64,000 nt of DNA from Mycobacterium sp. OTB74 (lineage in GTDB: Bacteria; Actinomycetota; Actinomycetes; Mycobacteriales; Mycobacteriaceae). The stretch covers positions 1-64,000 of the forward strand of contig NZ_JARXVD010000001.1 in the NCBI RefSeq assembly GCF_029892685.1, in the 5' to 3' direction. Each line of letters starts with the position of its first letter. The stretch's first letter is position 1. The position numbers were made by a program, and so were the translations under genes. The notes below the pieces were generated by a model. It had not been told where the DNA came from, did not search any database, and saw nothing but the letters and a program-made list of their open reading frames with translations. This document shows, piece by piece, positions 1-9,900 of this stretch.

Positions 1-2
1 CA

Positions 3-68
3 CGCCCCACCCTGGACTACGACACACCAGCCCAACGCCTAACCGCCCTCATCGAGCACGCCGCCTAG
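3..68 (+). mobile_element. C-terminal remnant of an IS30-type transposase
   Basis: The frame is open from base 3 and ends RPTLDYDTPAQRLTALIE-HAA before TAG. The segment R-P-x-x-T-L-D-Y-x-T-P-A-x-x-L is the usual C-terminal tail of IS30-family integrases. Only about 21 residues are inside the window, so it cannot be said whether the element is intact to the left. The following 70 bases probably contain the end of the element, but no inverted repeat partner is visible. Confidence 0.6.
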
Positions 69-139
69 ACGTTGCACTAATCAGTTGACTTTGCCGCGGA
101 ATCGTTGCGATCTACTTCACGTTCGGTGGTCAAAGGCCA

Positions 140-1669
140 TCAGCCGAACTGAACCCCTTGGGCCAGAGGCAGTTCGGATGAGTAGTTGACGGTATTTGTG
201 GCCCGGCGCATGTAGGCCTTCCAGGAATCCGAGCCGGATTCGCGGCCGCCGCCGGTCTGCTTCTCACCACCGAACGCCCCACCGATCTCGGCGCCCGAGG
301 TACCGATGTTGACGTTGGCGATCCCGCAGTCGGACCCGTCTACGGCCATGAACCGCTCTGCTTCCCGTATGTCAGTGGTGAAGATTGCCGACGAAAGACC
401 CTGCGGCACAGCATTGTTCAGATCAATTGCCTCATCAAGGCTGTCGTAAGTCATAACATAAAGGATGGGCGCGAACGTCTCCCTGTGCACGATTGCCGTC
501 TGCTCGGTCATTCGCACCACAGCCGGCGTCATGTAGTAGGAGCCGTCGCCCAAATCGATGCGCTCTCCGCCGGTCACTTCACCGCCGTCAGCCCGGGCCT
601 GTTCGAGGGCGTCCATCATGTCTCGGTAGGACTGCGCGTGGATCAGCGGCCCGATCAGGGTCCCGGCAGCAGATGGGTCACCCACGGGCAGGCTCCGGTA
701 GGCGGTGACGATGCGCTGCACCAAGGTGTCGGCCACCGAATGGTGCGCGATGACCCGGCGCAGAGTGGTGCACCGCTGCCCGGCAGTGCCGGCTGCGGCG
801 AACACGATGCCGCGCACCGCAAGATCCAGATCGGCCGACGGCGTGACGATGGTCGCGTTGTTGCCCCCGAGTTCCAGTAGCACCTTGCCGAATCGCTGCG
901 CCACCCGCGGACCGATCTGCTGCCCCATCCGTACCGAACCGGTGGCGCTGACGAGGGCAACCCGCGCATCGTCGACCAGGTGCTCGCCAATCTCGCGTCC
1001 GCCCAGCACAAGTCGAGACACGGCGCCGGTAACCGCCACATCAGCGGCAGCGCGTTCCAGCAGCGCCTGGCAGGCGATGGCGGTCAGCGGGGTGAGCTCG
1101 GAAGGCTTCCACACAACGGTGTCGCCGCACACCAGCGCGACGGCGGTGTTCCATGCCCACACCGCGACAGGGAAGTTGAAGGCCGTGATGACGCCGACCA
1201 CGCCGAGCGGATGCCAGTTCTCCATCAACCGGTGCCCAGGGCGCTCAGAGGCGATGGTGCGGCCGTACAACTGGCGGGACAGGCCCACGGCGAACTGGCA
1301 GATGTCGATCATCTCCTGCACTTCGCCGAGCGCTTCGGAGGTGATCTTGCCGGCCTCGACGGTCACCAGGGTGCCCAGATCGGCTTTGTGCTCGATGAGC
1401 AACTCACCCAGGCGAGCCACCAGTGCACCGCGCACCGGGGCCGGGGTGGTGCGCCAGGTGGTAAATGCCTGTGCGGCTGCGGCGATCGCAGTATCAGTCT
1501 CTTCTGCGGTGCTCTCGGCAACCGTGAAGAGGACGTCACCGGTGATGGGGGTGCGGGCAGGCAAGCCAGGTTCGTCGAGCCTGACGTCGGCCCCGATGGC
1601 CTGCAGCGCGGTACGCACGCGATCGCGAAGTTGATCGGCGGTGGGTACCAGAGTCTGCACGGAAGTCAT
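140..1669 (-). CDS. pcd: L-piperidine-6-carboxylate / 2-aminoadipate semialdehyde dehydrogenase (Pcd)
   Basis: A 509-residue aldehyde dehydrogenase. It should oxidise the semialdehyde made by lysine 6-aminotransferase to 2-aminoadipate with NAD(P)+ in the cytosol. The ALDH active site is visible: a Glu in LELGGNN, then a catalytic Cys in GTAGQRCTTLRR. The KPSELTPL cofactor-binding segment precedes them. The ATG overlaps the stop of the HglS-like gene as ATGA, so the two are translationally coupled, HglS first. This matches the Rv3293 (pcd) position near lat and lrpA in M. tuberculosis. The length is normal for the family. Confidence 0.9.
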   Translation of the reverse strand: MTSVQTLVPTADQLRDRVRTALQAIGADVRLDEPGLPARTPITGDVLFTVAESTAEETDTAIAAAAQAFTTWRTTPAPVRGALVARLGELLIEHKADLGTLVTVEAGKITSEALGEVQEMIDICQFAVGLSRQLYGRTIASERPGHRLMENWHPLGVVGVITAFNFPVAVWAWNTAVALVCGDTVVWKPSELTPLTAIACQALLERAAADVAVTGAVSRLVLGGREIGEHLVDDARVALVSATGSVRMGQQIGPRVAQRFGKVLLELGGNNATIVTPSADLDLAVRGIVFAAAGTAGQRCTTLRRVIAHHSVADTLVQRIVTAYRSLPVGDPSAAGTLIGPLIHAQSYRDMMDALEQARADGGEVTGGERIDLGDGSYYMTPAVVRMTEQTAIVHRETFAPILYVMTYDSLDEAIDLNNAVPQGLSSAIFTTDIREAERFMAVDGSDCGIANVNIGTSGAEIGGAFGGEKQTGGGRESGSDSWKAYMRRATNTVNYSSELPLAQGVQFG

Positions 1670-2865
1670 GATGCCGCTTTCTCGTAGAGGTCGTACGGGT
1701 CATGGATGTGGTGGCCGATGATGCCGGCCATCCAGTCGAGGCTGTAGTCCGAGTGGTCGTCGGCTGCTTCCAGTTGTGCGTCGCCGTCCAGATTGGACCG
1801 GAAGATGCCGGCCGCCGAAGCCGGCAGGAAGTCTTCGTAGACAACGGGTTTCGCGGGGTCTCGGGCGCGATAGTAGGCCAGCCCCTGCTCGGCCATTTCT
1901 GAATCGGTAGCGGGGAAGTACCGGGCCCAGTTCTCCTGATCAGCCATGGCGGCGTCGTAACGCTCCCGGCCCTTGTGCGTCAACGCCACCCCGCGGGCTT
2001 CTACCTCACCGAAGCGCACCCGCAGGCTGCCATCGAACACGGTGCCGTCTGCACAGCGGAACGTGCGTGGCTCAGCTAATGCCCGAAACGACGTCTGCCG
2101 CAACAGGACCGGCGGGCCATCGGTGCGGGGCGGCCCTTGGATGGCGTCGATCATCGTGATGCCGTGAGCCGTCATCCGCCGGTACAGCTCATCGATGTCG
2201 AGCACGCGAGGGGTGAGGTGGTTGATGTGGGTGGTGCTGACCCCCGCGATATCGGCGGCCACCGCGGACACCTCGCTGAGGTCGTCGTACCATGCCTTGT
2301 CGATCGGTGCGCGGGACAGCGCGAACGCCGCGGTGCACTTGTGCACGAACGCGTCGGCATCGGCGGCCGGACAACCGTCGACGGCAATCCGGCGGGCTTG
2401 GGTGATCAGCGCCGGATCGAACAGCTGCCGCTGCCCGATGAACTGTTGCACCCGTGCTCGTAGGTCAGGGGAGAAGAATCGCGCGTCCTCAGTAGCCAGC
2501 ATCGAGGTGAACACCCGAAATGGGTTGCGGTCCAGTTCTTCTGAATCGATGGGACGGAACGCGGTCGAGACCACTGGGACCGGTGAGGCGGCCTCGCGCA
2601 GATCGTAGAAGCCGACCGGATACATCCCGAACGCCGCGAACAGGTCCGCGACGTCGACGAGTTCGGCGGGACTGCCCACCCTGATGGCGCCGTGCCGTTC
2701 TGCGGTGACGCGGTCGATGGACCCGAGGCGGTCGTCGGCGGCGCAGTCCCGGTTCACCGCAGTGCTGATCTCCACCAGCGTGTTGTAGGCCGGCACCTCG
2801 GCGCCGTACATGCGCGACAGCGCGGCGGCGAATGCGGCGCGCAGCCGCCAGGTTTGGACCGTCAC
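1666..2865 (-). CDS. DUF1338 / HglS-type 2-oxoadipate dioxygenase/decarboxylase
   Basis: A 399-residue protein of the DUF1338 (YdcJ/HglS) VOC-like family. Characterised members convert 2-oxoadipate to D-2-hydroxyglutarate with O2 and an active-site metal. Candidate metal ligands are His58 in ERHGAIR, His in THINHLTPR (about 213/216) and Glu in FGEVEARG (about 287-289). The GTG at 2865 was chosen because upstream codons run into the divergent lrp gene; the longer open frame upstream is not coding. It is coupled to pcd and corresponds in position to Rv3292. Context makes it the step after aminoadipate in lysine degradation; that assignment is inferred from family and neighbours. Confidence 0.8.
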   Translation of the reverse strand: MTVQTWRLRAAFAAALSRMYGAEVPAYNTLVEISTAVNRDCAADDRLGSIDRVTAERHGAIRVGSPAELVDVADLFAAFGMYPVGFYDLREAASPVPVVSTAFRPIDSEELDRNPFRVFTSMLATEDARFFSPDLRARVQQFIGQRQLFDPALITQARRIAVDGCPAADADAFVHKCTAAFALSRAPIDKAWYDDLSEVSAVAADIAGVSTTHINHLTPRVLDIDELYRRMTAHGITMIDAIQGPPRTDGPPVLLRQTSFRALAEPRTFRCADGTVFDGSLRVRFGEVEARGVALTHKGRERYDAAMADQENWARYFPATDSEMAEQGLAYYRARDPAKPVVYEDFLPASAAGIFRSNLDGDAQLEAADDHSDYSLDWMAGIIGHHIHDPYDLYEKAAS

Positions 2866-2928
2866 TGGACCGACTCCAGGGTTGCTCCGCTGCAGCCCGC
2901 CGAAGCGACCGGGGGGTAGTCTCCGGCC
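2866..2928. promoter_or_regulatory. Divergent promoter region between hglS-pcd and lrpA
   Basis: A 63-base spacer between two divergent starts (GTG at 2865 on minus, ATG at 2929 on plus). It must carry the promoter elements for both directions. LrpA is the obvious candidate regulator because Lrp/AsnC proteins commonly control the adjacent amino-acid genes. No clean -10/-35 pair or dyad could be picked by eye. Confidence 0.35.
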
Positions 2929-3390
2929 ATGGCCGAAGCCGAGCAGCTTGACGATGTCGATCGCATCCTGGTGCGCGAGCTGATCGCTGACGGCCGCGCG
3001 ACACTGGCGCATCTGGCGACGGCGGCGGGGCTGTCGGTGTCGGCGGTGCAATCGCGGGTGCGCCGGCTGGAATCCCGCGGTGTGATCACCGGATACTCCG
3101 CCCGCATCAACCCCGAGGCCATCGGCCACATGTTGTCGGCATTCGTCGCGATCACCCCGCTCGATCTGTCCCAACCTGATGATGCTCCCGCCCGGCTGCA
3201 GCACTTCACCGAAATCGAGTCCTGCCATTCGGTTGCCGGTGAGGAGAGCTACATCCTGCTGGTGCGCGTCGCCTCGGCGCGGACGTTGGAAGACCTGCTG
3301 CAACGGATCCGTACTGTCGCCAACGTCCGCACGCGAAGCACCATCATCTTACAGACTTTTTACGACGATCAAGTGTCTATACCGGAATAG
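2929..3390 (+). CDS. lrpA: Lrp/AsnC family transcriptional regulator
   Basis: A 153-residue Lrp/AsnC regulator. The N-terminal helix-turn-helix is at about residues 8-55 (LDDVDRILVRELIADGRATL, then the recognition helix SVSAVQSRVRRLESRGVI). It is followed by the RAM ligand-binding domain (VAITPLDLS to the end) with a typical ESYILLVRVAS strand. The gene lies 49 bases upstream of lat on the same strand and is divergent from hglS-pcd, as for M. tuberculosis lrpA (Rv3291c). It probably senses an amino acid and controls lysine catabolism and/or lat. Confidence 0.9.
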   Translation: MAEAEQLDDVDRILVRELIADGRATLAHLATAAGLSVSAVQSRVRRLESRGVITGYSARINPEAIGHMLSAFVAITPLDLSQPDDAPARLQHFTEIESCHSVAGEESYILLVRVASARTLEDLLQRIRTVANVRTRSTIILQTFYDDQVSIPE

Positions 3391-3439
3391 TTACCGCTCT
3401 ACGTCATGCAGGCCGTAAATATTACGTTAGAATCGCGCC

Positions 3440-4774
3440 ATGACGATTGGTCTGACATCTGTTGACGGGCTATCGGCCGGCAATGCCCACCACGTACGCG
3501 AAGTGCTGGGTCGCAGCATCCTGGCCGACGGTTTGGACCTCGTCCTGGACCTGGATCGATCGGGCGGTTCGTATCTCGTCGACGCGCGCGACGGCGGTCG
3601 CTACCTCGACATGTTCACGTTCTTCGCATCTTCGGCGCTGGGCATGAATCACCCGGCGTTGACCGACCCGGTATTTCGGGCCGAACTGGCGCAGGTGGCG
3701 GTGAACAAGACCAGCAATTCCGACATCTACACCGTGCCGATGGCCTGCTTCGTGCAGACGTTCGCGAGGGTGCTGGGCGACCCGGAACTACCGCATCTGT
3801 TCTTTGTCGACGGCGGTGCGCTGGCCGTGGAGAACGCACTGAAGGTGGCGTTCGACTGGAAGAGTCGGCTGAACGAATCCCGCGGTATCGACCCTGCGTT
3901 GGGCACCCGGGTGCTGCATCTGCGCGGCGCCTTCCATGGCCGCAGTGGTTACACGATGTCGCTGACGAATACAGATCCCAACAAGGTGGCCCGTTTCCCG
4001 AAGTTCGATTGGCCGCGCATTGAAGCGCCGGTGATGGCTCCCGGCGTGGATATTGTTGCTCTGGAACGTGAATCGCTGCGCCAGGCCCGGGCGGCGTTCG
4101 AGGCGTACCCACACGACATCGCCTGTTTCATCGCCGAGCCCATCCAGGGTGAAGGGGGCGACCGGCACATCCGCGCCGAGTTCTTCGCGGCAATGCGCGA
4201 TTTGTGCCTCGAGTTCGACGCACTACTGATCTTCGATGAGGTGCAGACCGGCTGCGGCCTGACCGGAACCCCTTGGGCCTACCAGCAATTGGGAGTCACA
4301 CCCGACGTGGTCGCCTTCGGCAAGAAGGTTCAGGTGTGCGGGGTGATGGCGGGTGGGCGCGTAGACGATATCGCCGACAACGTCTTCCAGGTCAGCTCGC
4401 GGATCAACTCCACCTGGGGCGGCAACCTCACCGATATGGTGCGGGCTCGGCGCATCCTTGAGGTCATCGAAGCCGATGGGCTGATCGACAACGCCGTCAG
4501 GTTGGGTTGGTATCTGGTCGGCCAGTTACGTTGCCTGGCAGGCGAATTTCCTTCCCTGGTGCTCGATCCGCGCGGGCGCGGGCTGATGTGCGCGTTCAGT
4601 ATGCCGTCGGCGGGACAGCGTGATGAACTGCTCCAGCGGTTATGGGAGCGCCGCGTCATCCTGCTGCCCAGCGGTGTGGACTCGGTGCGATTCCGGCCGG
4701 CGCTGACGGTGTCGCGGGCTGAAATCGACGAAGCCGTGCAAGCGGTGCGAGAAGTGTTACGCACCCTCGAATGA
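3440..4774 (+). CDS. lat: L-lysine 6-aminotransferase
   Basis: A 444-residue class-III PLP aminotransferase. It should transfer the epsilon-amino group of L-lysine to 2-oxoglutarate, giving the semialdehyde that cyclises to piperideine-6-carboxylate. Visible hallmarks are the FIAEPIQGEGGD segment, FDEVQTGCG with the cofactor Asp, and the Schiff-base Lys in VAFGKKVQVCG, followed by STWGGNLTDM. The length and the lrpA neighbour match Rv3290c. The start is the ATG 49 bases after lrpA. M. tuberculosis Lat is strongly induced in starvation; whether that holds here is not visible. Confidence 0.93.
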   Translation: MTIGLTSVDGLSAGNAHHVREVLGRSILADGLDLVLDLDRSGGSYLVDARDGGRYLDMFTFFASSALGMNHPALTDPVFRAELAQVAVNKTSNSDIYTVPMACFVQTFARVLGDPELPHLFFVDGGALAVENALKVAFDWKSRLNESRGIDPALGTRVLHLRGAFHGRSGYTMSLTNTDPNKVARFPKFDWPRIEAPVMAPGVDIVALERESLRQARAAFEAYPHDIACFIAEPIQGEGGDRHIRAEFFAAMRDLCLEFDALLIFDEVQTGCGLTGTPWAYQQLGVTPDVVAFGKKVQVCGVMAGGRVDDIADNVFQVSSRINSTWGGNLTDMVRARRILEVIEADGLIDNAVRLGWYLVGQLRCLAGEFPSLVLDPRGRGLMCAFSMPSAGQRDELLQRLWERRVILLPSGVDSVRFRPALTVSRAEIDEAVQAVREVLRTLE

Positions 4775-4777
4775 TTC

Positions 4778-4791
4778 CCCACTCTGGTGGG
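4778..4791. terminator. Weak hairpin between convergent lat and the Mrr-like gene
   Basis: A 5-bp stem CCCAC/GTGGG with a 4-base loop sits 4 bases after the lat stop. It is followed by a short T-containing stretch but no real T-run. It lies in a 23-base convergent gap, so it could end transcription from both sides, but the stem is short. Confidence 0.25.
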
Positions 4792-4797
4792 TGCATT

Positions 4798-5361
4798 TCA
4801 TTGTGGCGGAGAACCTGGCTCCGCAGAATCGGCCGAAGTGCGTTGAGTCAGTTGGCGAATCAGACTTTTGAGCCGGGGTAATTCCGTACCGTCTACCAGA
4901 GTGCAGTCATGGAGCTCAGCCAACTTCCTTGCAGCCGGGGTGAAATCGTTGTTGGTCACCACCATGGTGTGCGCGCAGTCCTGCATCGGCGCGCCGGCCA
5001 CCACCTCTTGCACCGCGCTGGTGCCTACCGGCCGCTTCAGCCGTTTGCATTGAATGGCAAGGCGATTGGGCCGCATGCCGACAATCAGATCGACACCCCA
5101 GTCGCCCGTCATAGCTGTCATGATCACCGGAACGCCGCAGGAGCGTGCGATCCGCGCGACATAGTCCTCGAACTCGGTGCCGGACATGTCCTCGATCGGA
5201 TTCTCTCGACGGGTGGGGGTGCGCATCCCGGTGAGTATGTGTGGGGCCGCGGCAATCAGTAGCGGGATGCCTGCGGCAATGGTAAGCGCCACCTGCCAGC
5301 TCCAGCCGTGCAGATACGCGGCCCCTGCGGCGACCAGACCCACCGTGATCAAGAGCTTCAT
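4798..5361 (-). CDS. Membrane-anchored Mrr-like restriction endonuclease domain protein
   Basis: About 187 residues. Two hydrophobic segments at the N terminus (about 3-20 and 23-43) anchor a cytosolic domain with a PD-(D/E)xK Mrr-type fold. FEDYVARIARSCGV leads into DWGVDLIV, then LAIQCKR, giving the D...QxK catalytic pattern. The HTMVVTNNDFTPAARKLAE helix is typical of Mrr_cat proteins. An ATG at 5361 was chosen; a GTG two codons upstream (5367) is equally possible. The presumed role is DNA cleavage or quality control; no methylase is adjacent, so it is not a classical restriction-modification pair. Confidence 0.7.
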   Translation of the reverse strand: MKLLITVGLVAAGAAYLHGWSWQVALTIAAGIPLLIAAAPHILTGMRTPTRRENPIEDMSGTEFEDYVARIARSCGVPVIMTAMTGDWGVDLIVGMRPNRLAIQCKRLKRPVGTSAVQEVVAGAPMQDCAHTMVVTNNDFTPAARKLAELHDCTLVDGTELPRLKSLIRQLTQRTSADSAEPGSPPQ

Positions 5362-5418
5362 CCGCACAGTGGCATCGTAAAGCCAGGCTCTGACAGGCCT
5401 TTACACGCCGATGATGTG

Positions 5419-5437
5419 CTACTACTCTCCGTAGTAG
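5419..5437. promoter_or_regulatory. Perfect 7-bp inverted repeat upstream of a small membrane gene
   Basis: CTACTAC - TCTCC - GTAGTAG forms a perfect dyad with a 5-base spacer. It ends just before the Shine-Dalgarno GAGG (5437-5440) of the 5449 gene. Size and symmetry fit an operator for a dimeric repressor (winged-helix or TetR/BlaI-like). As an mRNA hairpin it would also sit against the ribosome binding site. Confidence 0.4.
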
Positions 5438-5448
5438 AGGTGATCGAA

Positions 5449-5880
5449 ATGGTCGAGCAAACCAAAAACATCGAACGCGTCTTTGATTGGGCCGCAGCAT
5501 TCTTCGCGGTCGCACTTCTGCTGCATGGTGCTGATCACCTGCGGCGAGGGATGAACGTCATTCGGCCGGCCGTGATGGTCGGCGGCACGGCACAATTGAT
5601 TCTGGCTGCGGTGACCATCGCCCTGGTGGTCACGCGCAACCGGTGGGCGCCGCATGCCGCGGTGGCGATTGGCTTCGTCAGTGCAGTGGGATTTACTGCG
5701 GCACACCTGCTTCCGACCTGGGGCCTCTTCAGTGACAGCTTTATCAACGCTCCGCCGTGGGCTCGGGTGACGGCGTTCTCCTGGGTGACCGCCATTGTTG
5801 AGATCGCCGCCGATCTGATTTTCGGGGTGGTCGGACTGATGGTCCTGCGCGCTCGTCGGCAACAAACTGCAACTGTGTAG
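5449..5880 (+). CDS. Four-helix small membrane protein, function unknown
   Basis: About 143 residues with four predicted membrane segments: FDWAAAFFAVALLLHGADHL, VMVGGTAQLILAAVTIALVV, APHAAVAIGFVSAVGFTAAH and AFSWVTAIVEIAADLIFGVV. Conserved-looking HGADH and PTWGLFSDSF motifs suggest a small integral membrane family, but no function is recognised. The ATG at 5449 has a GAGG ribosome binding site 8 bases upstream; a GTG at 5440 is in frame and overlaps the upstream dyad. It precedes the SRPBCC/ArsR pair by 61 bases. Confidence 0.6.
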   Translation: MVEQTKNIERVFDWAAAFFAVALLLHGADHLRRGMNVIRPAVMVGGTAQLILAAVTIALVVTRNRWAPHAAVAIGFVSAVGFTAAHLLPTWGLFSDSFINAPPWARVTAFSWVTAIVEIAADLIFGVVGLMVLRARRQQTATV

Positions 5881-5941
5881 TTGCACAGTGGCAAATCTTG
5901 TGCAATCCTGGGGTTGCAGATAACCAAACCCTGGAGGCATC

Positions 5942-6373
5942 ATGGACACCCTGGACATCACCCGGACCATCGACATCAACGCGCCCATCGGCAAGGTCTG
6001 GGCCACCATCACCGAACCCGAACTGATCTCCCAATGGTTCGGTGACGCAACGGAATTCGAAGCCGCCCCGGGCGGGACGGGCTTCTTCGGCTGGAACACC
6101 CACGGAAAGTTCCGAGTGGTCGTGGAGCAGGTCAACCCGCCGCACACCCTGGTCTACCGATGGGCTCATCGCGAGGCCGATGCCGAACCTACGCCCGGCA
6201 ACTCGACGGTGGTGCGCTTCGAACTCACCGAGATCCCCGGCGGCACCCGGTTGGACCTGCTGGAAACGGGATTCGAGCACCTGGCTGATCCGCAGACCGC
6301 GCACGCCGAGAACTCCGGTGGTTGGACAGCCGAGCTGGCGGACCTGGTGGAGTTCCTGCAGGCCGCGCAATGA
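5942..6373 (+). CDS. SRPBCC / AHSA1-domain protein
   Basis: A 143-residue single-domain START-like (AHSA1, activator of Hsp90 ATPase homologue type) protein. The start IDINAPIGKVWATITEPELI and the strand FRVVVEQVNPPHTLVYRW are characteristic, as is the C-terminal helix GWTAELADLVEFL. The stop overlaps the start of the ArsR gene as ATGA. SRPBCC-ArsR pairs are very common in actinobacteria; the SRPBCC member may bind a hydrophobic ligand or process it for the regulator. The ligand is unknown. Confidence 0.85.
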   Translation: MDTLDITRTIDINAPIGKVWATITEPELISQWFGDATEFEAAPGGTGFFGWNTHGKFRVVVEQVNPPHTLVYRWAHREADAEPTPGNSTVVRFELTEIPGGTRLDLLETGFEHLADPQTAHAENSGGWTAELADLVEFLQAAQ

Positions 6374-6687
6374 GCATGCCGACGGTGCTGCCCGTGCTGG
6401 CCGACGAGACTCGCTGGCGGATTCTCACCGAACTGGGTTCTGCCGACCTGTCGGCCAGTGCGCTGGCCGACAGGCTGCCGGTCAGTAGGCAGGCCATCGC
6501 CAAGCACCTCACCGTGCTGGCGGACGCTGGTCTGGTCGAGTCGGTCAAGGTGGGCCGGGAAATCCGCTTCCGCGCCTTGGGTGCCAAGCTCAGTTCGCTC
6601 GGGACGGAACTGGAACGGATTGGCCGGCAATGGGATCAGCGTCTGGCAGCGATCAAACGCATCGCCGAAAGTGGCCTGGCGCCCTAG
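6370..6687 (+). CDS. ArsR family transcriptional regulator
   Basis: A 105-residue winged-helix protein starting at the ATG that overlaps the previous stop. ADETRWRILTELGSADLSAS and the recognition helix LPVSRQAIAKHLTVLADAGL are standard ArsR features, followed by the wing VKVGREIRFR. There is no cysteine metal site, so it belongs to the non-metal class usually paired with AHSA1 proteins. It probably represses its own two-gene operon. Confidence 0.88.
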   Translation: MSMPTVLPVLADETRWRILTELGSADLSASALADRLPVSRQAIAKHLTVLADAGLVESVKVGREIRFRALGAKLSSLGTELERIGRQWDQRLAAIKRIAESGLAP

Positions 6688-6717
6688 CGTCGATCGGGCG
6701 CATACTGGGGTTTGGCG

Positions 6718-7077
6718 GTGATATTGATGCTCAGTCCGACAACTGATCGGTTCCGCGACGACGATCCCGGCGTGCATCAGGCCGCGCGATTCGGTCTGGT
6801 GATGGGGAGCCTTGGCGTCGGGTTCATGGTGCTCGCCGCCGTATGGCTCAAGCACTGCCACGGTTTCGACACCACAGCGTGCGCCATGCCGTATCGCACA
6901 GTACTGGCGCTGGCTGGCCCGCTGTTTCTGTTCAGCAGCGGCGTGTGGGCCTTCGTGCGGACGTATCAGGCCTGGCGGCACGACGAGGTCTGGTGGGCCT
7001 GGCAGGGCGCCGGATGGTTTCTGTTGCTCCTGATGTCCGTGGTGCTGACGATGAGCCTGCCGGTGCTGCTGTTCTGA
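6718..7077 (+). CDS. Conserved small membrane protein, unknown function
   Basis: About 119 residues with three membrane segments (FGLVMGSLGVGFMVLAAVWL, VLALAGPLFLFSSGVWAFV, GWFLLLLMSVVLTMSLPVLL) and a short loop with two cysteines (HCHGFDTTAC). GTG 6718 has a GGGG run 7 bases upstream; TTG 6712 and ATG 6727 are alternatives. It is on the same strand as the ArsR gene, 30 bases downstream, and may be part of that unit. No family was recognised. Confidence 0.6.
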   Translation: MILMLSPTTDRFRDDDPGVHQAARFGLVMGSLGVGFMVLAAVWLKHCHGFDTTACAMPYRTVLALAGPLFLFSSGVWAFVRTYQAWRHDEVWWAWQGAGWFLLLLMSVVLTMSLPVLLF

Positions 7078-7101
7078 ACCGGCAGCGCCAACCCGACCTT
7101 C

Positions 7102-7419
7102 CTAACCCAACATCGCCTCGGCGAACCGCCGAACGGCGTCGGCCCCGGTGGCTGCGGCTTCATCGAACCCGGCGCGGGTGCGCGTTGCGATTGCGCGGGT
7201 TGACGGGTCGAGGGTGATCTCGGCCAACATCTCACCGGTCGTCGGCTCGCAGACCGCCCAGGAATACAGCGTGTCCGATTCCCATTGTGCCGCGCGGGTT
7301 TCCACGTGCGTGGGGGAGTGTTCGCCGAGTGCGGCCAACGACGGCCGGTCGTCCATCCGGTCATCGGCACGCAGCGCACGCAAATACCAGCCACCGGCAT
7401 TGATCTCGATCGGCTCCAC
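7102..7419 (-). CDS. Short GNAT-like protein (N-terminal half only)
   Basis: A 105-residue protein. The segment GGWYLRALRADDRMDDRP, the helix THVETRAAQWESDTLYSWAV and CEPTTGEMLAEITLDP look like the first half of RimJ-type GNAT acetyltransferases. The acetyl-CoA-binding motif A (Q/RxxGxG/A) that should follow is missing; the chain ends FDEAAATGADAVRRFAEAML. It is either a stand-alone small protein or a truncated acetyltransferase. It is separated from accA3 upstream by a strong hairpin. Confidence 0.55.
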   Translation of the reverse strand: MEPIEINAGGWYLRALRADDRMDDRPSLAALGEHSPTHVETRAAQWESDTLYSWAVCEPTTGEMLAEITLDPSTRAIATRTRAGFDEAAATGADAVRRFAEAMLG

Positions 7420-7437
7420 AACACTCCTCGAAAATGC

Positions 7438-7476
7438 ATTCAGGGCTGCGATCCGCAGTGGATCACAGCCCTGAAT
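7438..7476 (-). terminator. Strong stem-loop downstream of accA3
   Basis: Two 17-base arms, ATTCAGGGCTGCGATCC and GGATCACAGCCCTGAAT, pair with a single mismatch around a 5-base loop (7455-7459). Read on the minus strand, the stem is followed by GCATTTT, giving an intrinsic-terminator layout for the accA3 transcript. It lies between the accA3 stop (7561) and the GNAT-like start (7419). Confidence 0.7.
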
Positions 7477-7560
7477 ACGAAACCAACTACCAGCCCGCCG
7501 AAATGGTCGGATCTACTCGCACTTTGCGGCCCGTTTGTCCGTTTGGGCGCAGTGGGAGAG

Positions 7561-9404
<1,844 letters not shown>

Positions 9405-9478
9405 GTATCGGGTGCAGTGTAAGGCCCTTGCAGGTGCTCCCGCCTGGCGGGTTCGGCTTGCCGAAAAGGCCCTCACTC

Positions 9479-9898
9479 TCAGCTGGTCTGACCGTCGCGG
9501 AGATGGCGTTTGATGCGGGTCAGCATGGCTGACATGCCGCGCAGCCGCAGCGGACTGATCAGCTGGGCCAGACCCAGCGCGGCGTAGAAATCGTCCGGCA
9601 CAGCGAGAATCTCCTGGGCCGAATGCTTGTCCAGACCGGAGGCGAGGATGGCCGCGAAACCCCGGGTGGTCGGGGCCTCGGCCGGCGCGCTGAAGAACAG
9701 CCGTACGTGCTCGCGGTCGTCAGCGTCCACGTGCAGGAACAGCGGCGACTGGCATTCGGGCACCGGCTCCATGGCCGCTTCCTCCAGCGCGGGCGGCAGG
9801 TCCGGCAATTCGTTGGCGTACTCGAGCAACAGGGCCAGCTTGTCCTGGCCGGTCATGTCGGCGAACTCGGATACCACCTCGGCCAGGGCCGCAGGCAT
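9479..9898 (-). CDS. SufE family cysteine desulfuration protein
   Basis: A 139-residue SufE-like protein. It would accept persulfide sulfur from a cysteine desulfurase on the Cys of [11 protein letters not shown] and stimulate Fe-S assembly. The C-terminal [20 protein letters not shown] segment is typical. ATG 9898 is used; GTG 9904 in frame overlaps the sseA stop as GTGA, so coupling with the rhodanese is likely. The pair of rhodanese and SufE suggests a sulfur-trafficking unit. It corresponds to Rv3284. Confidence 0.85.
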   Translation of the reverse strand: MPAALAEVVSEFADMTGQDKLALLLEYANELPDLPPALEEAAMEPVPECQSPLFLHVDADDREHVRLFFSAPAEAPTTRGFAAILASGLDKHSAQEILAVPDDFYAALGLAQLISPLRLRGMSAMLTRIKRHLRDGQTS

Positions 9899-9900
9899 GC

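Noticed and set aside
705..1634. A 309-codon plus-strand frame antisense to pcd
   Set aside because: It is a Ser/Thr/Arg-rich shadow of the aldehyde dehydrogenase with no domain.
2866..3303. N-terminal extension of the HglS-like protein across lrpA
   Set aside because: The extension is antisense to a clear Lrp gene and has no family similarity; the GTG at 2865 gives the normal length.
4775..7560. rsbW-sigF (anti-sigma and sigma factor) genes expected here from M. tuberculosis order
   Set aside because: None of the genes between lat and accA3 has sigma-factor or RsbW-kinase motifs; the genes must be elsewhere or absent.
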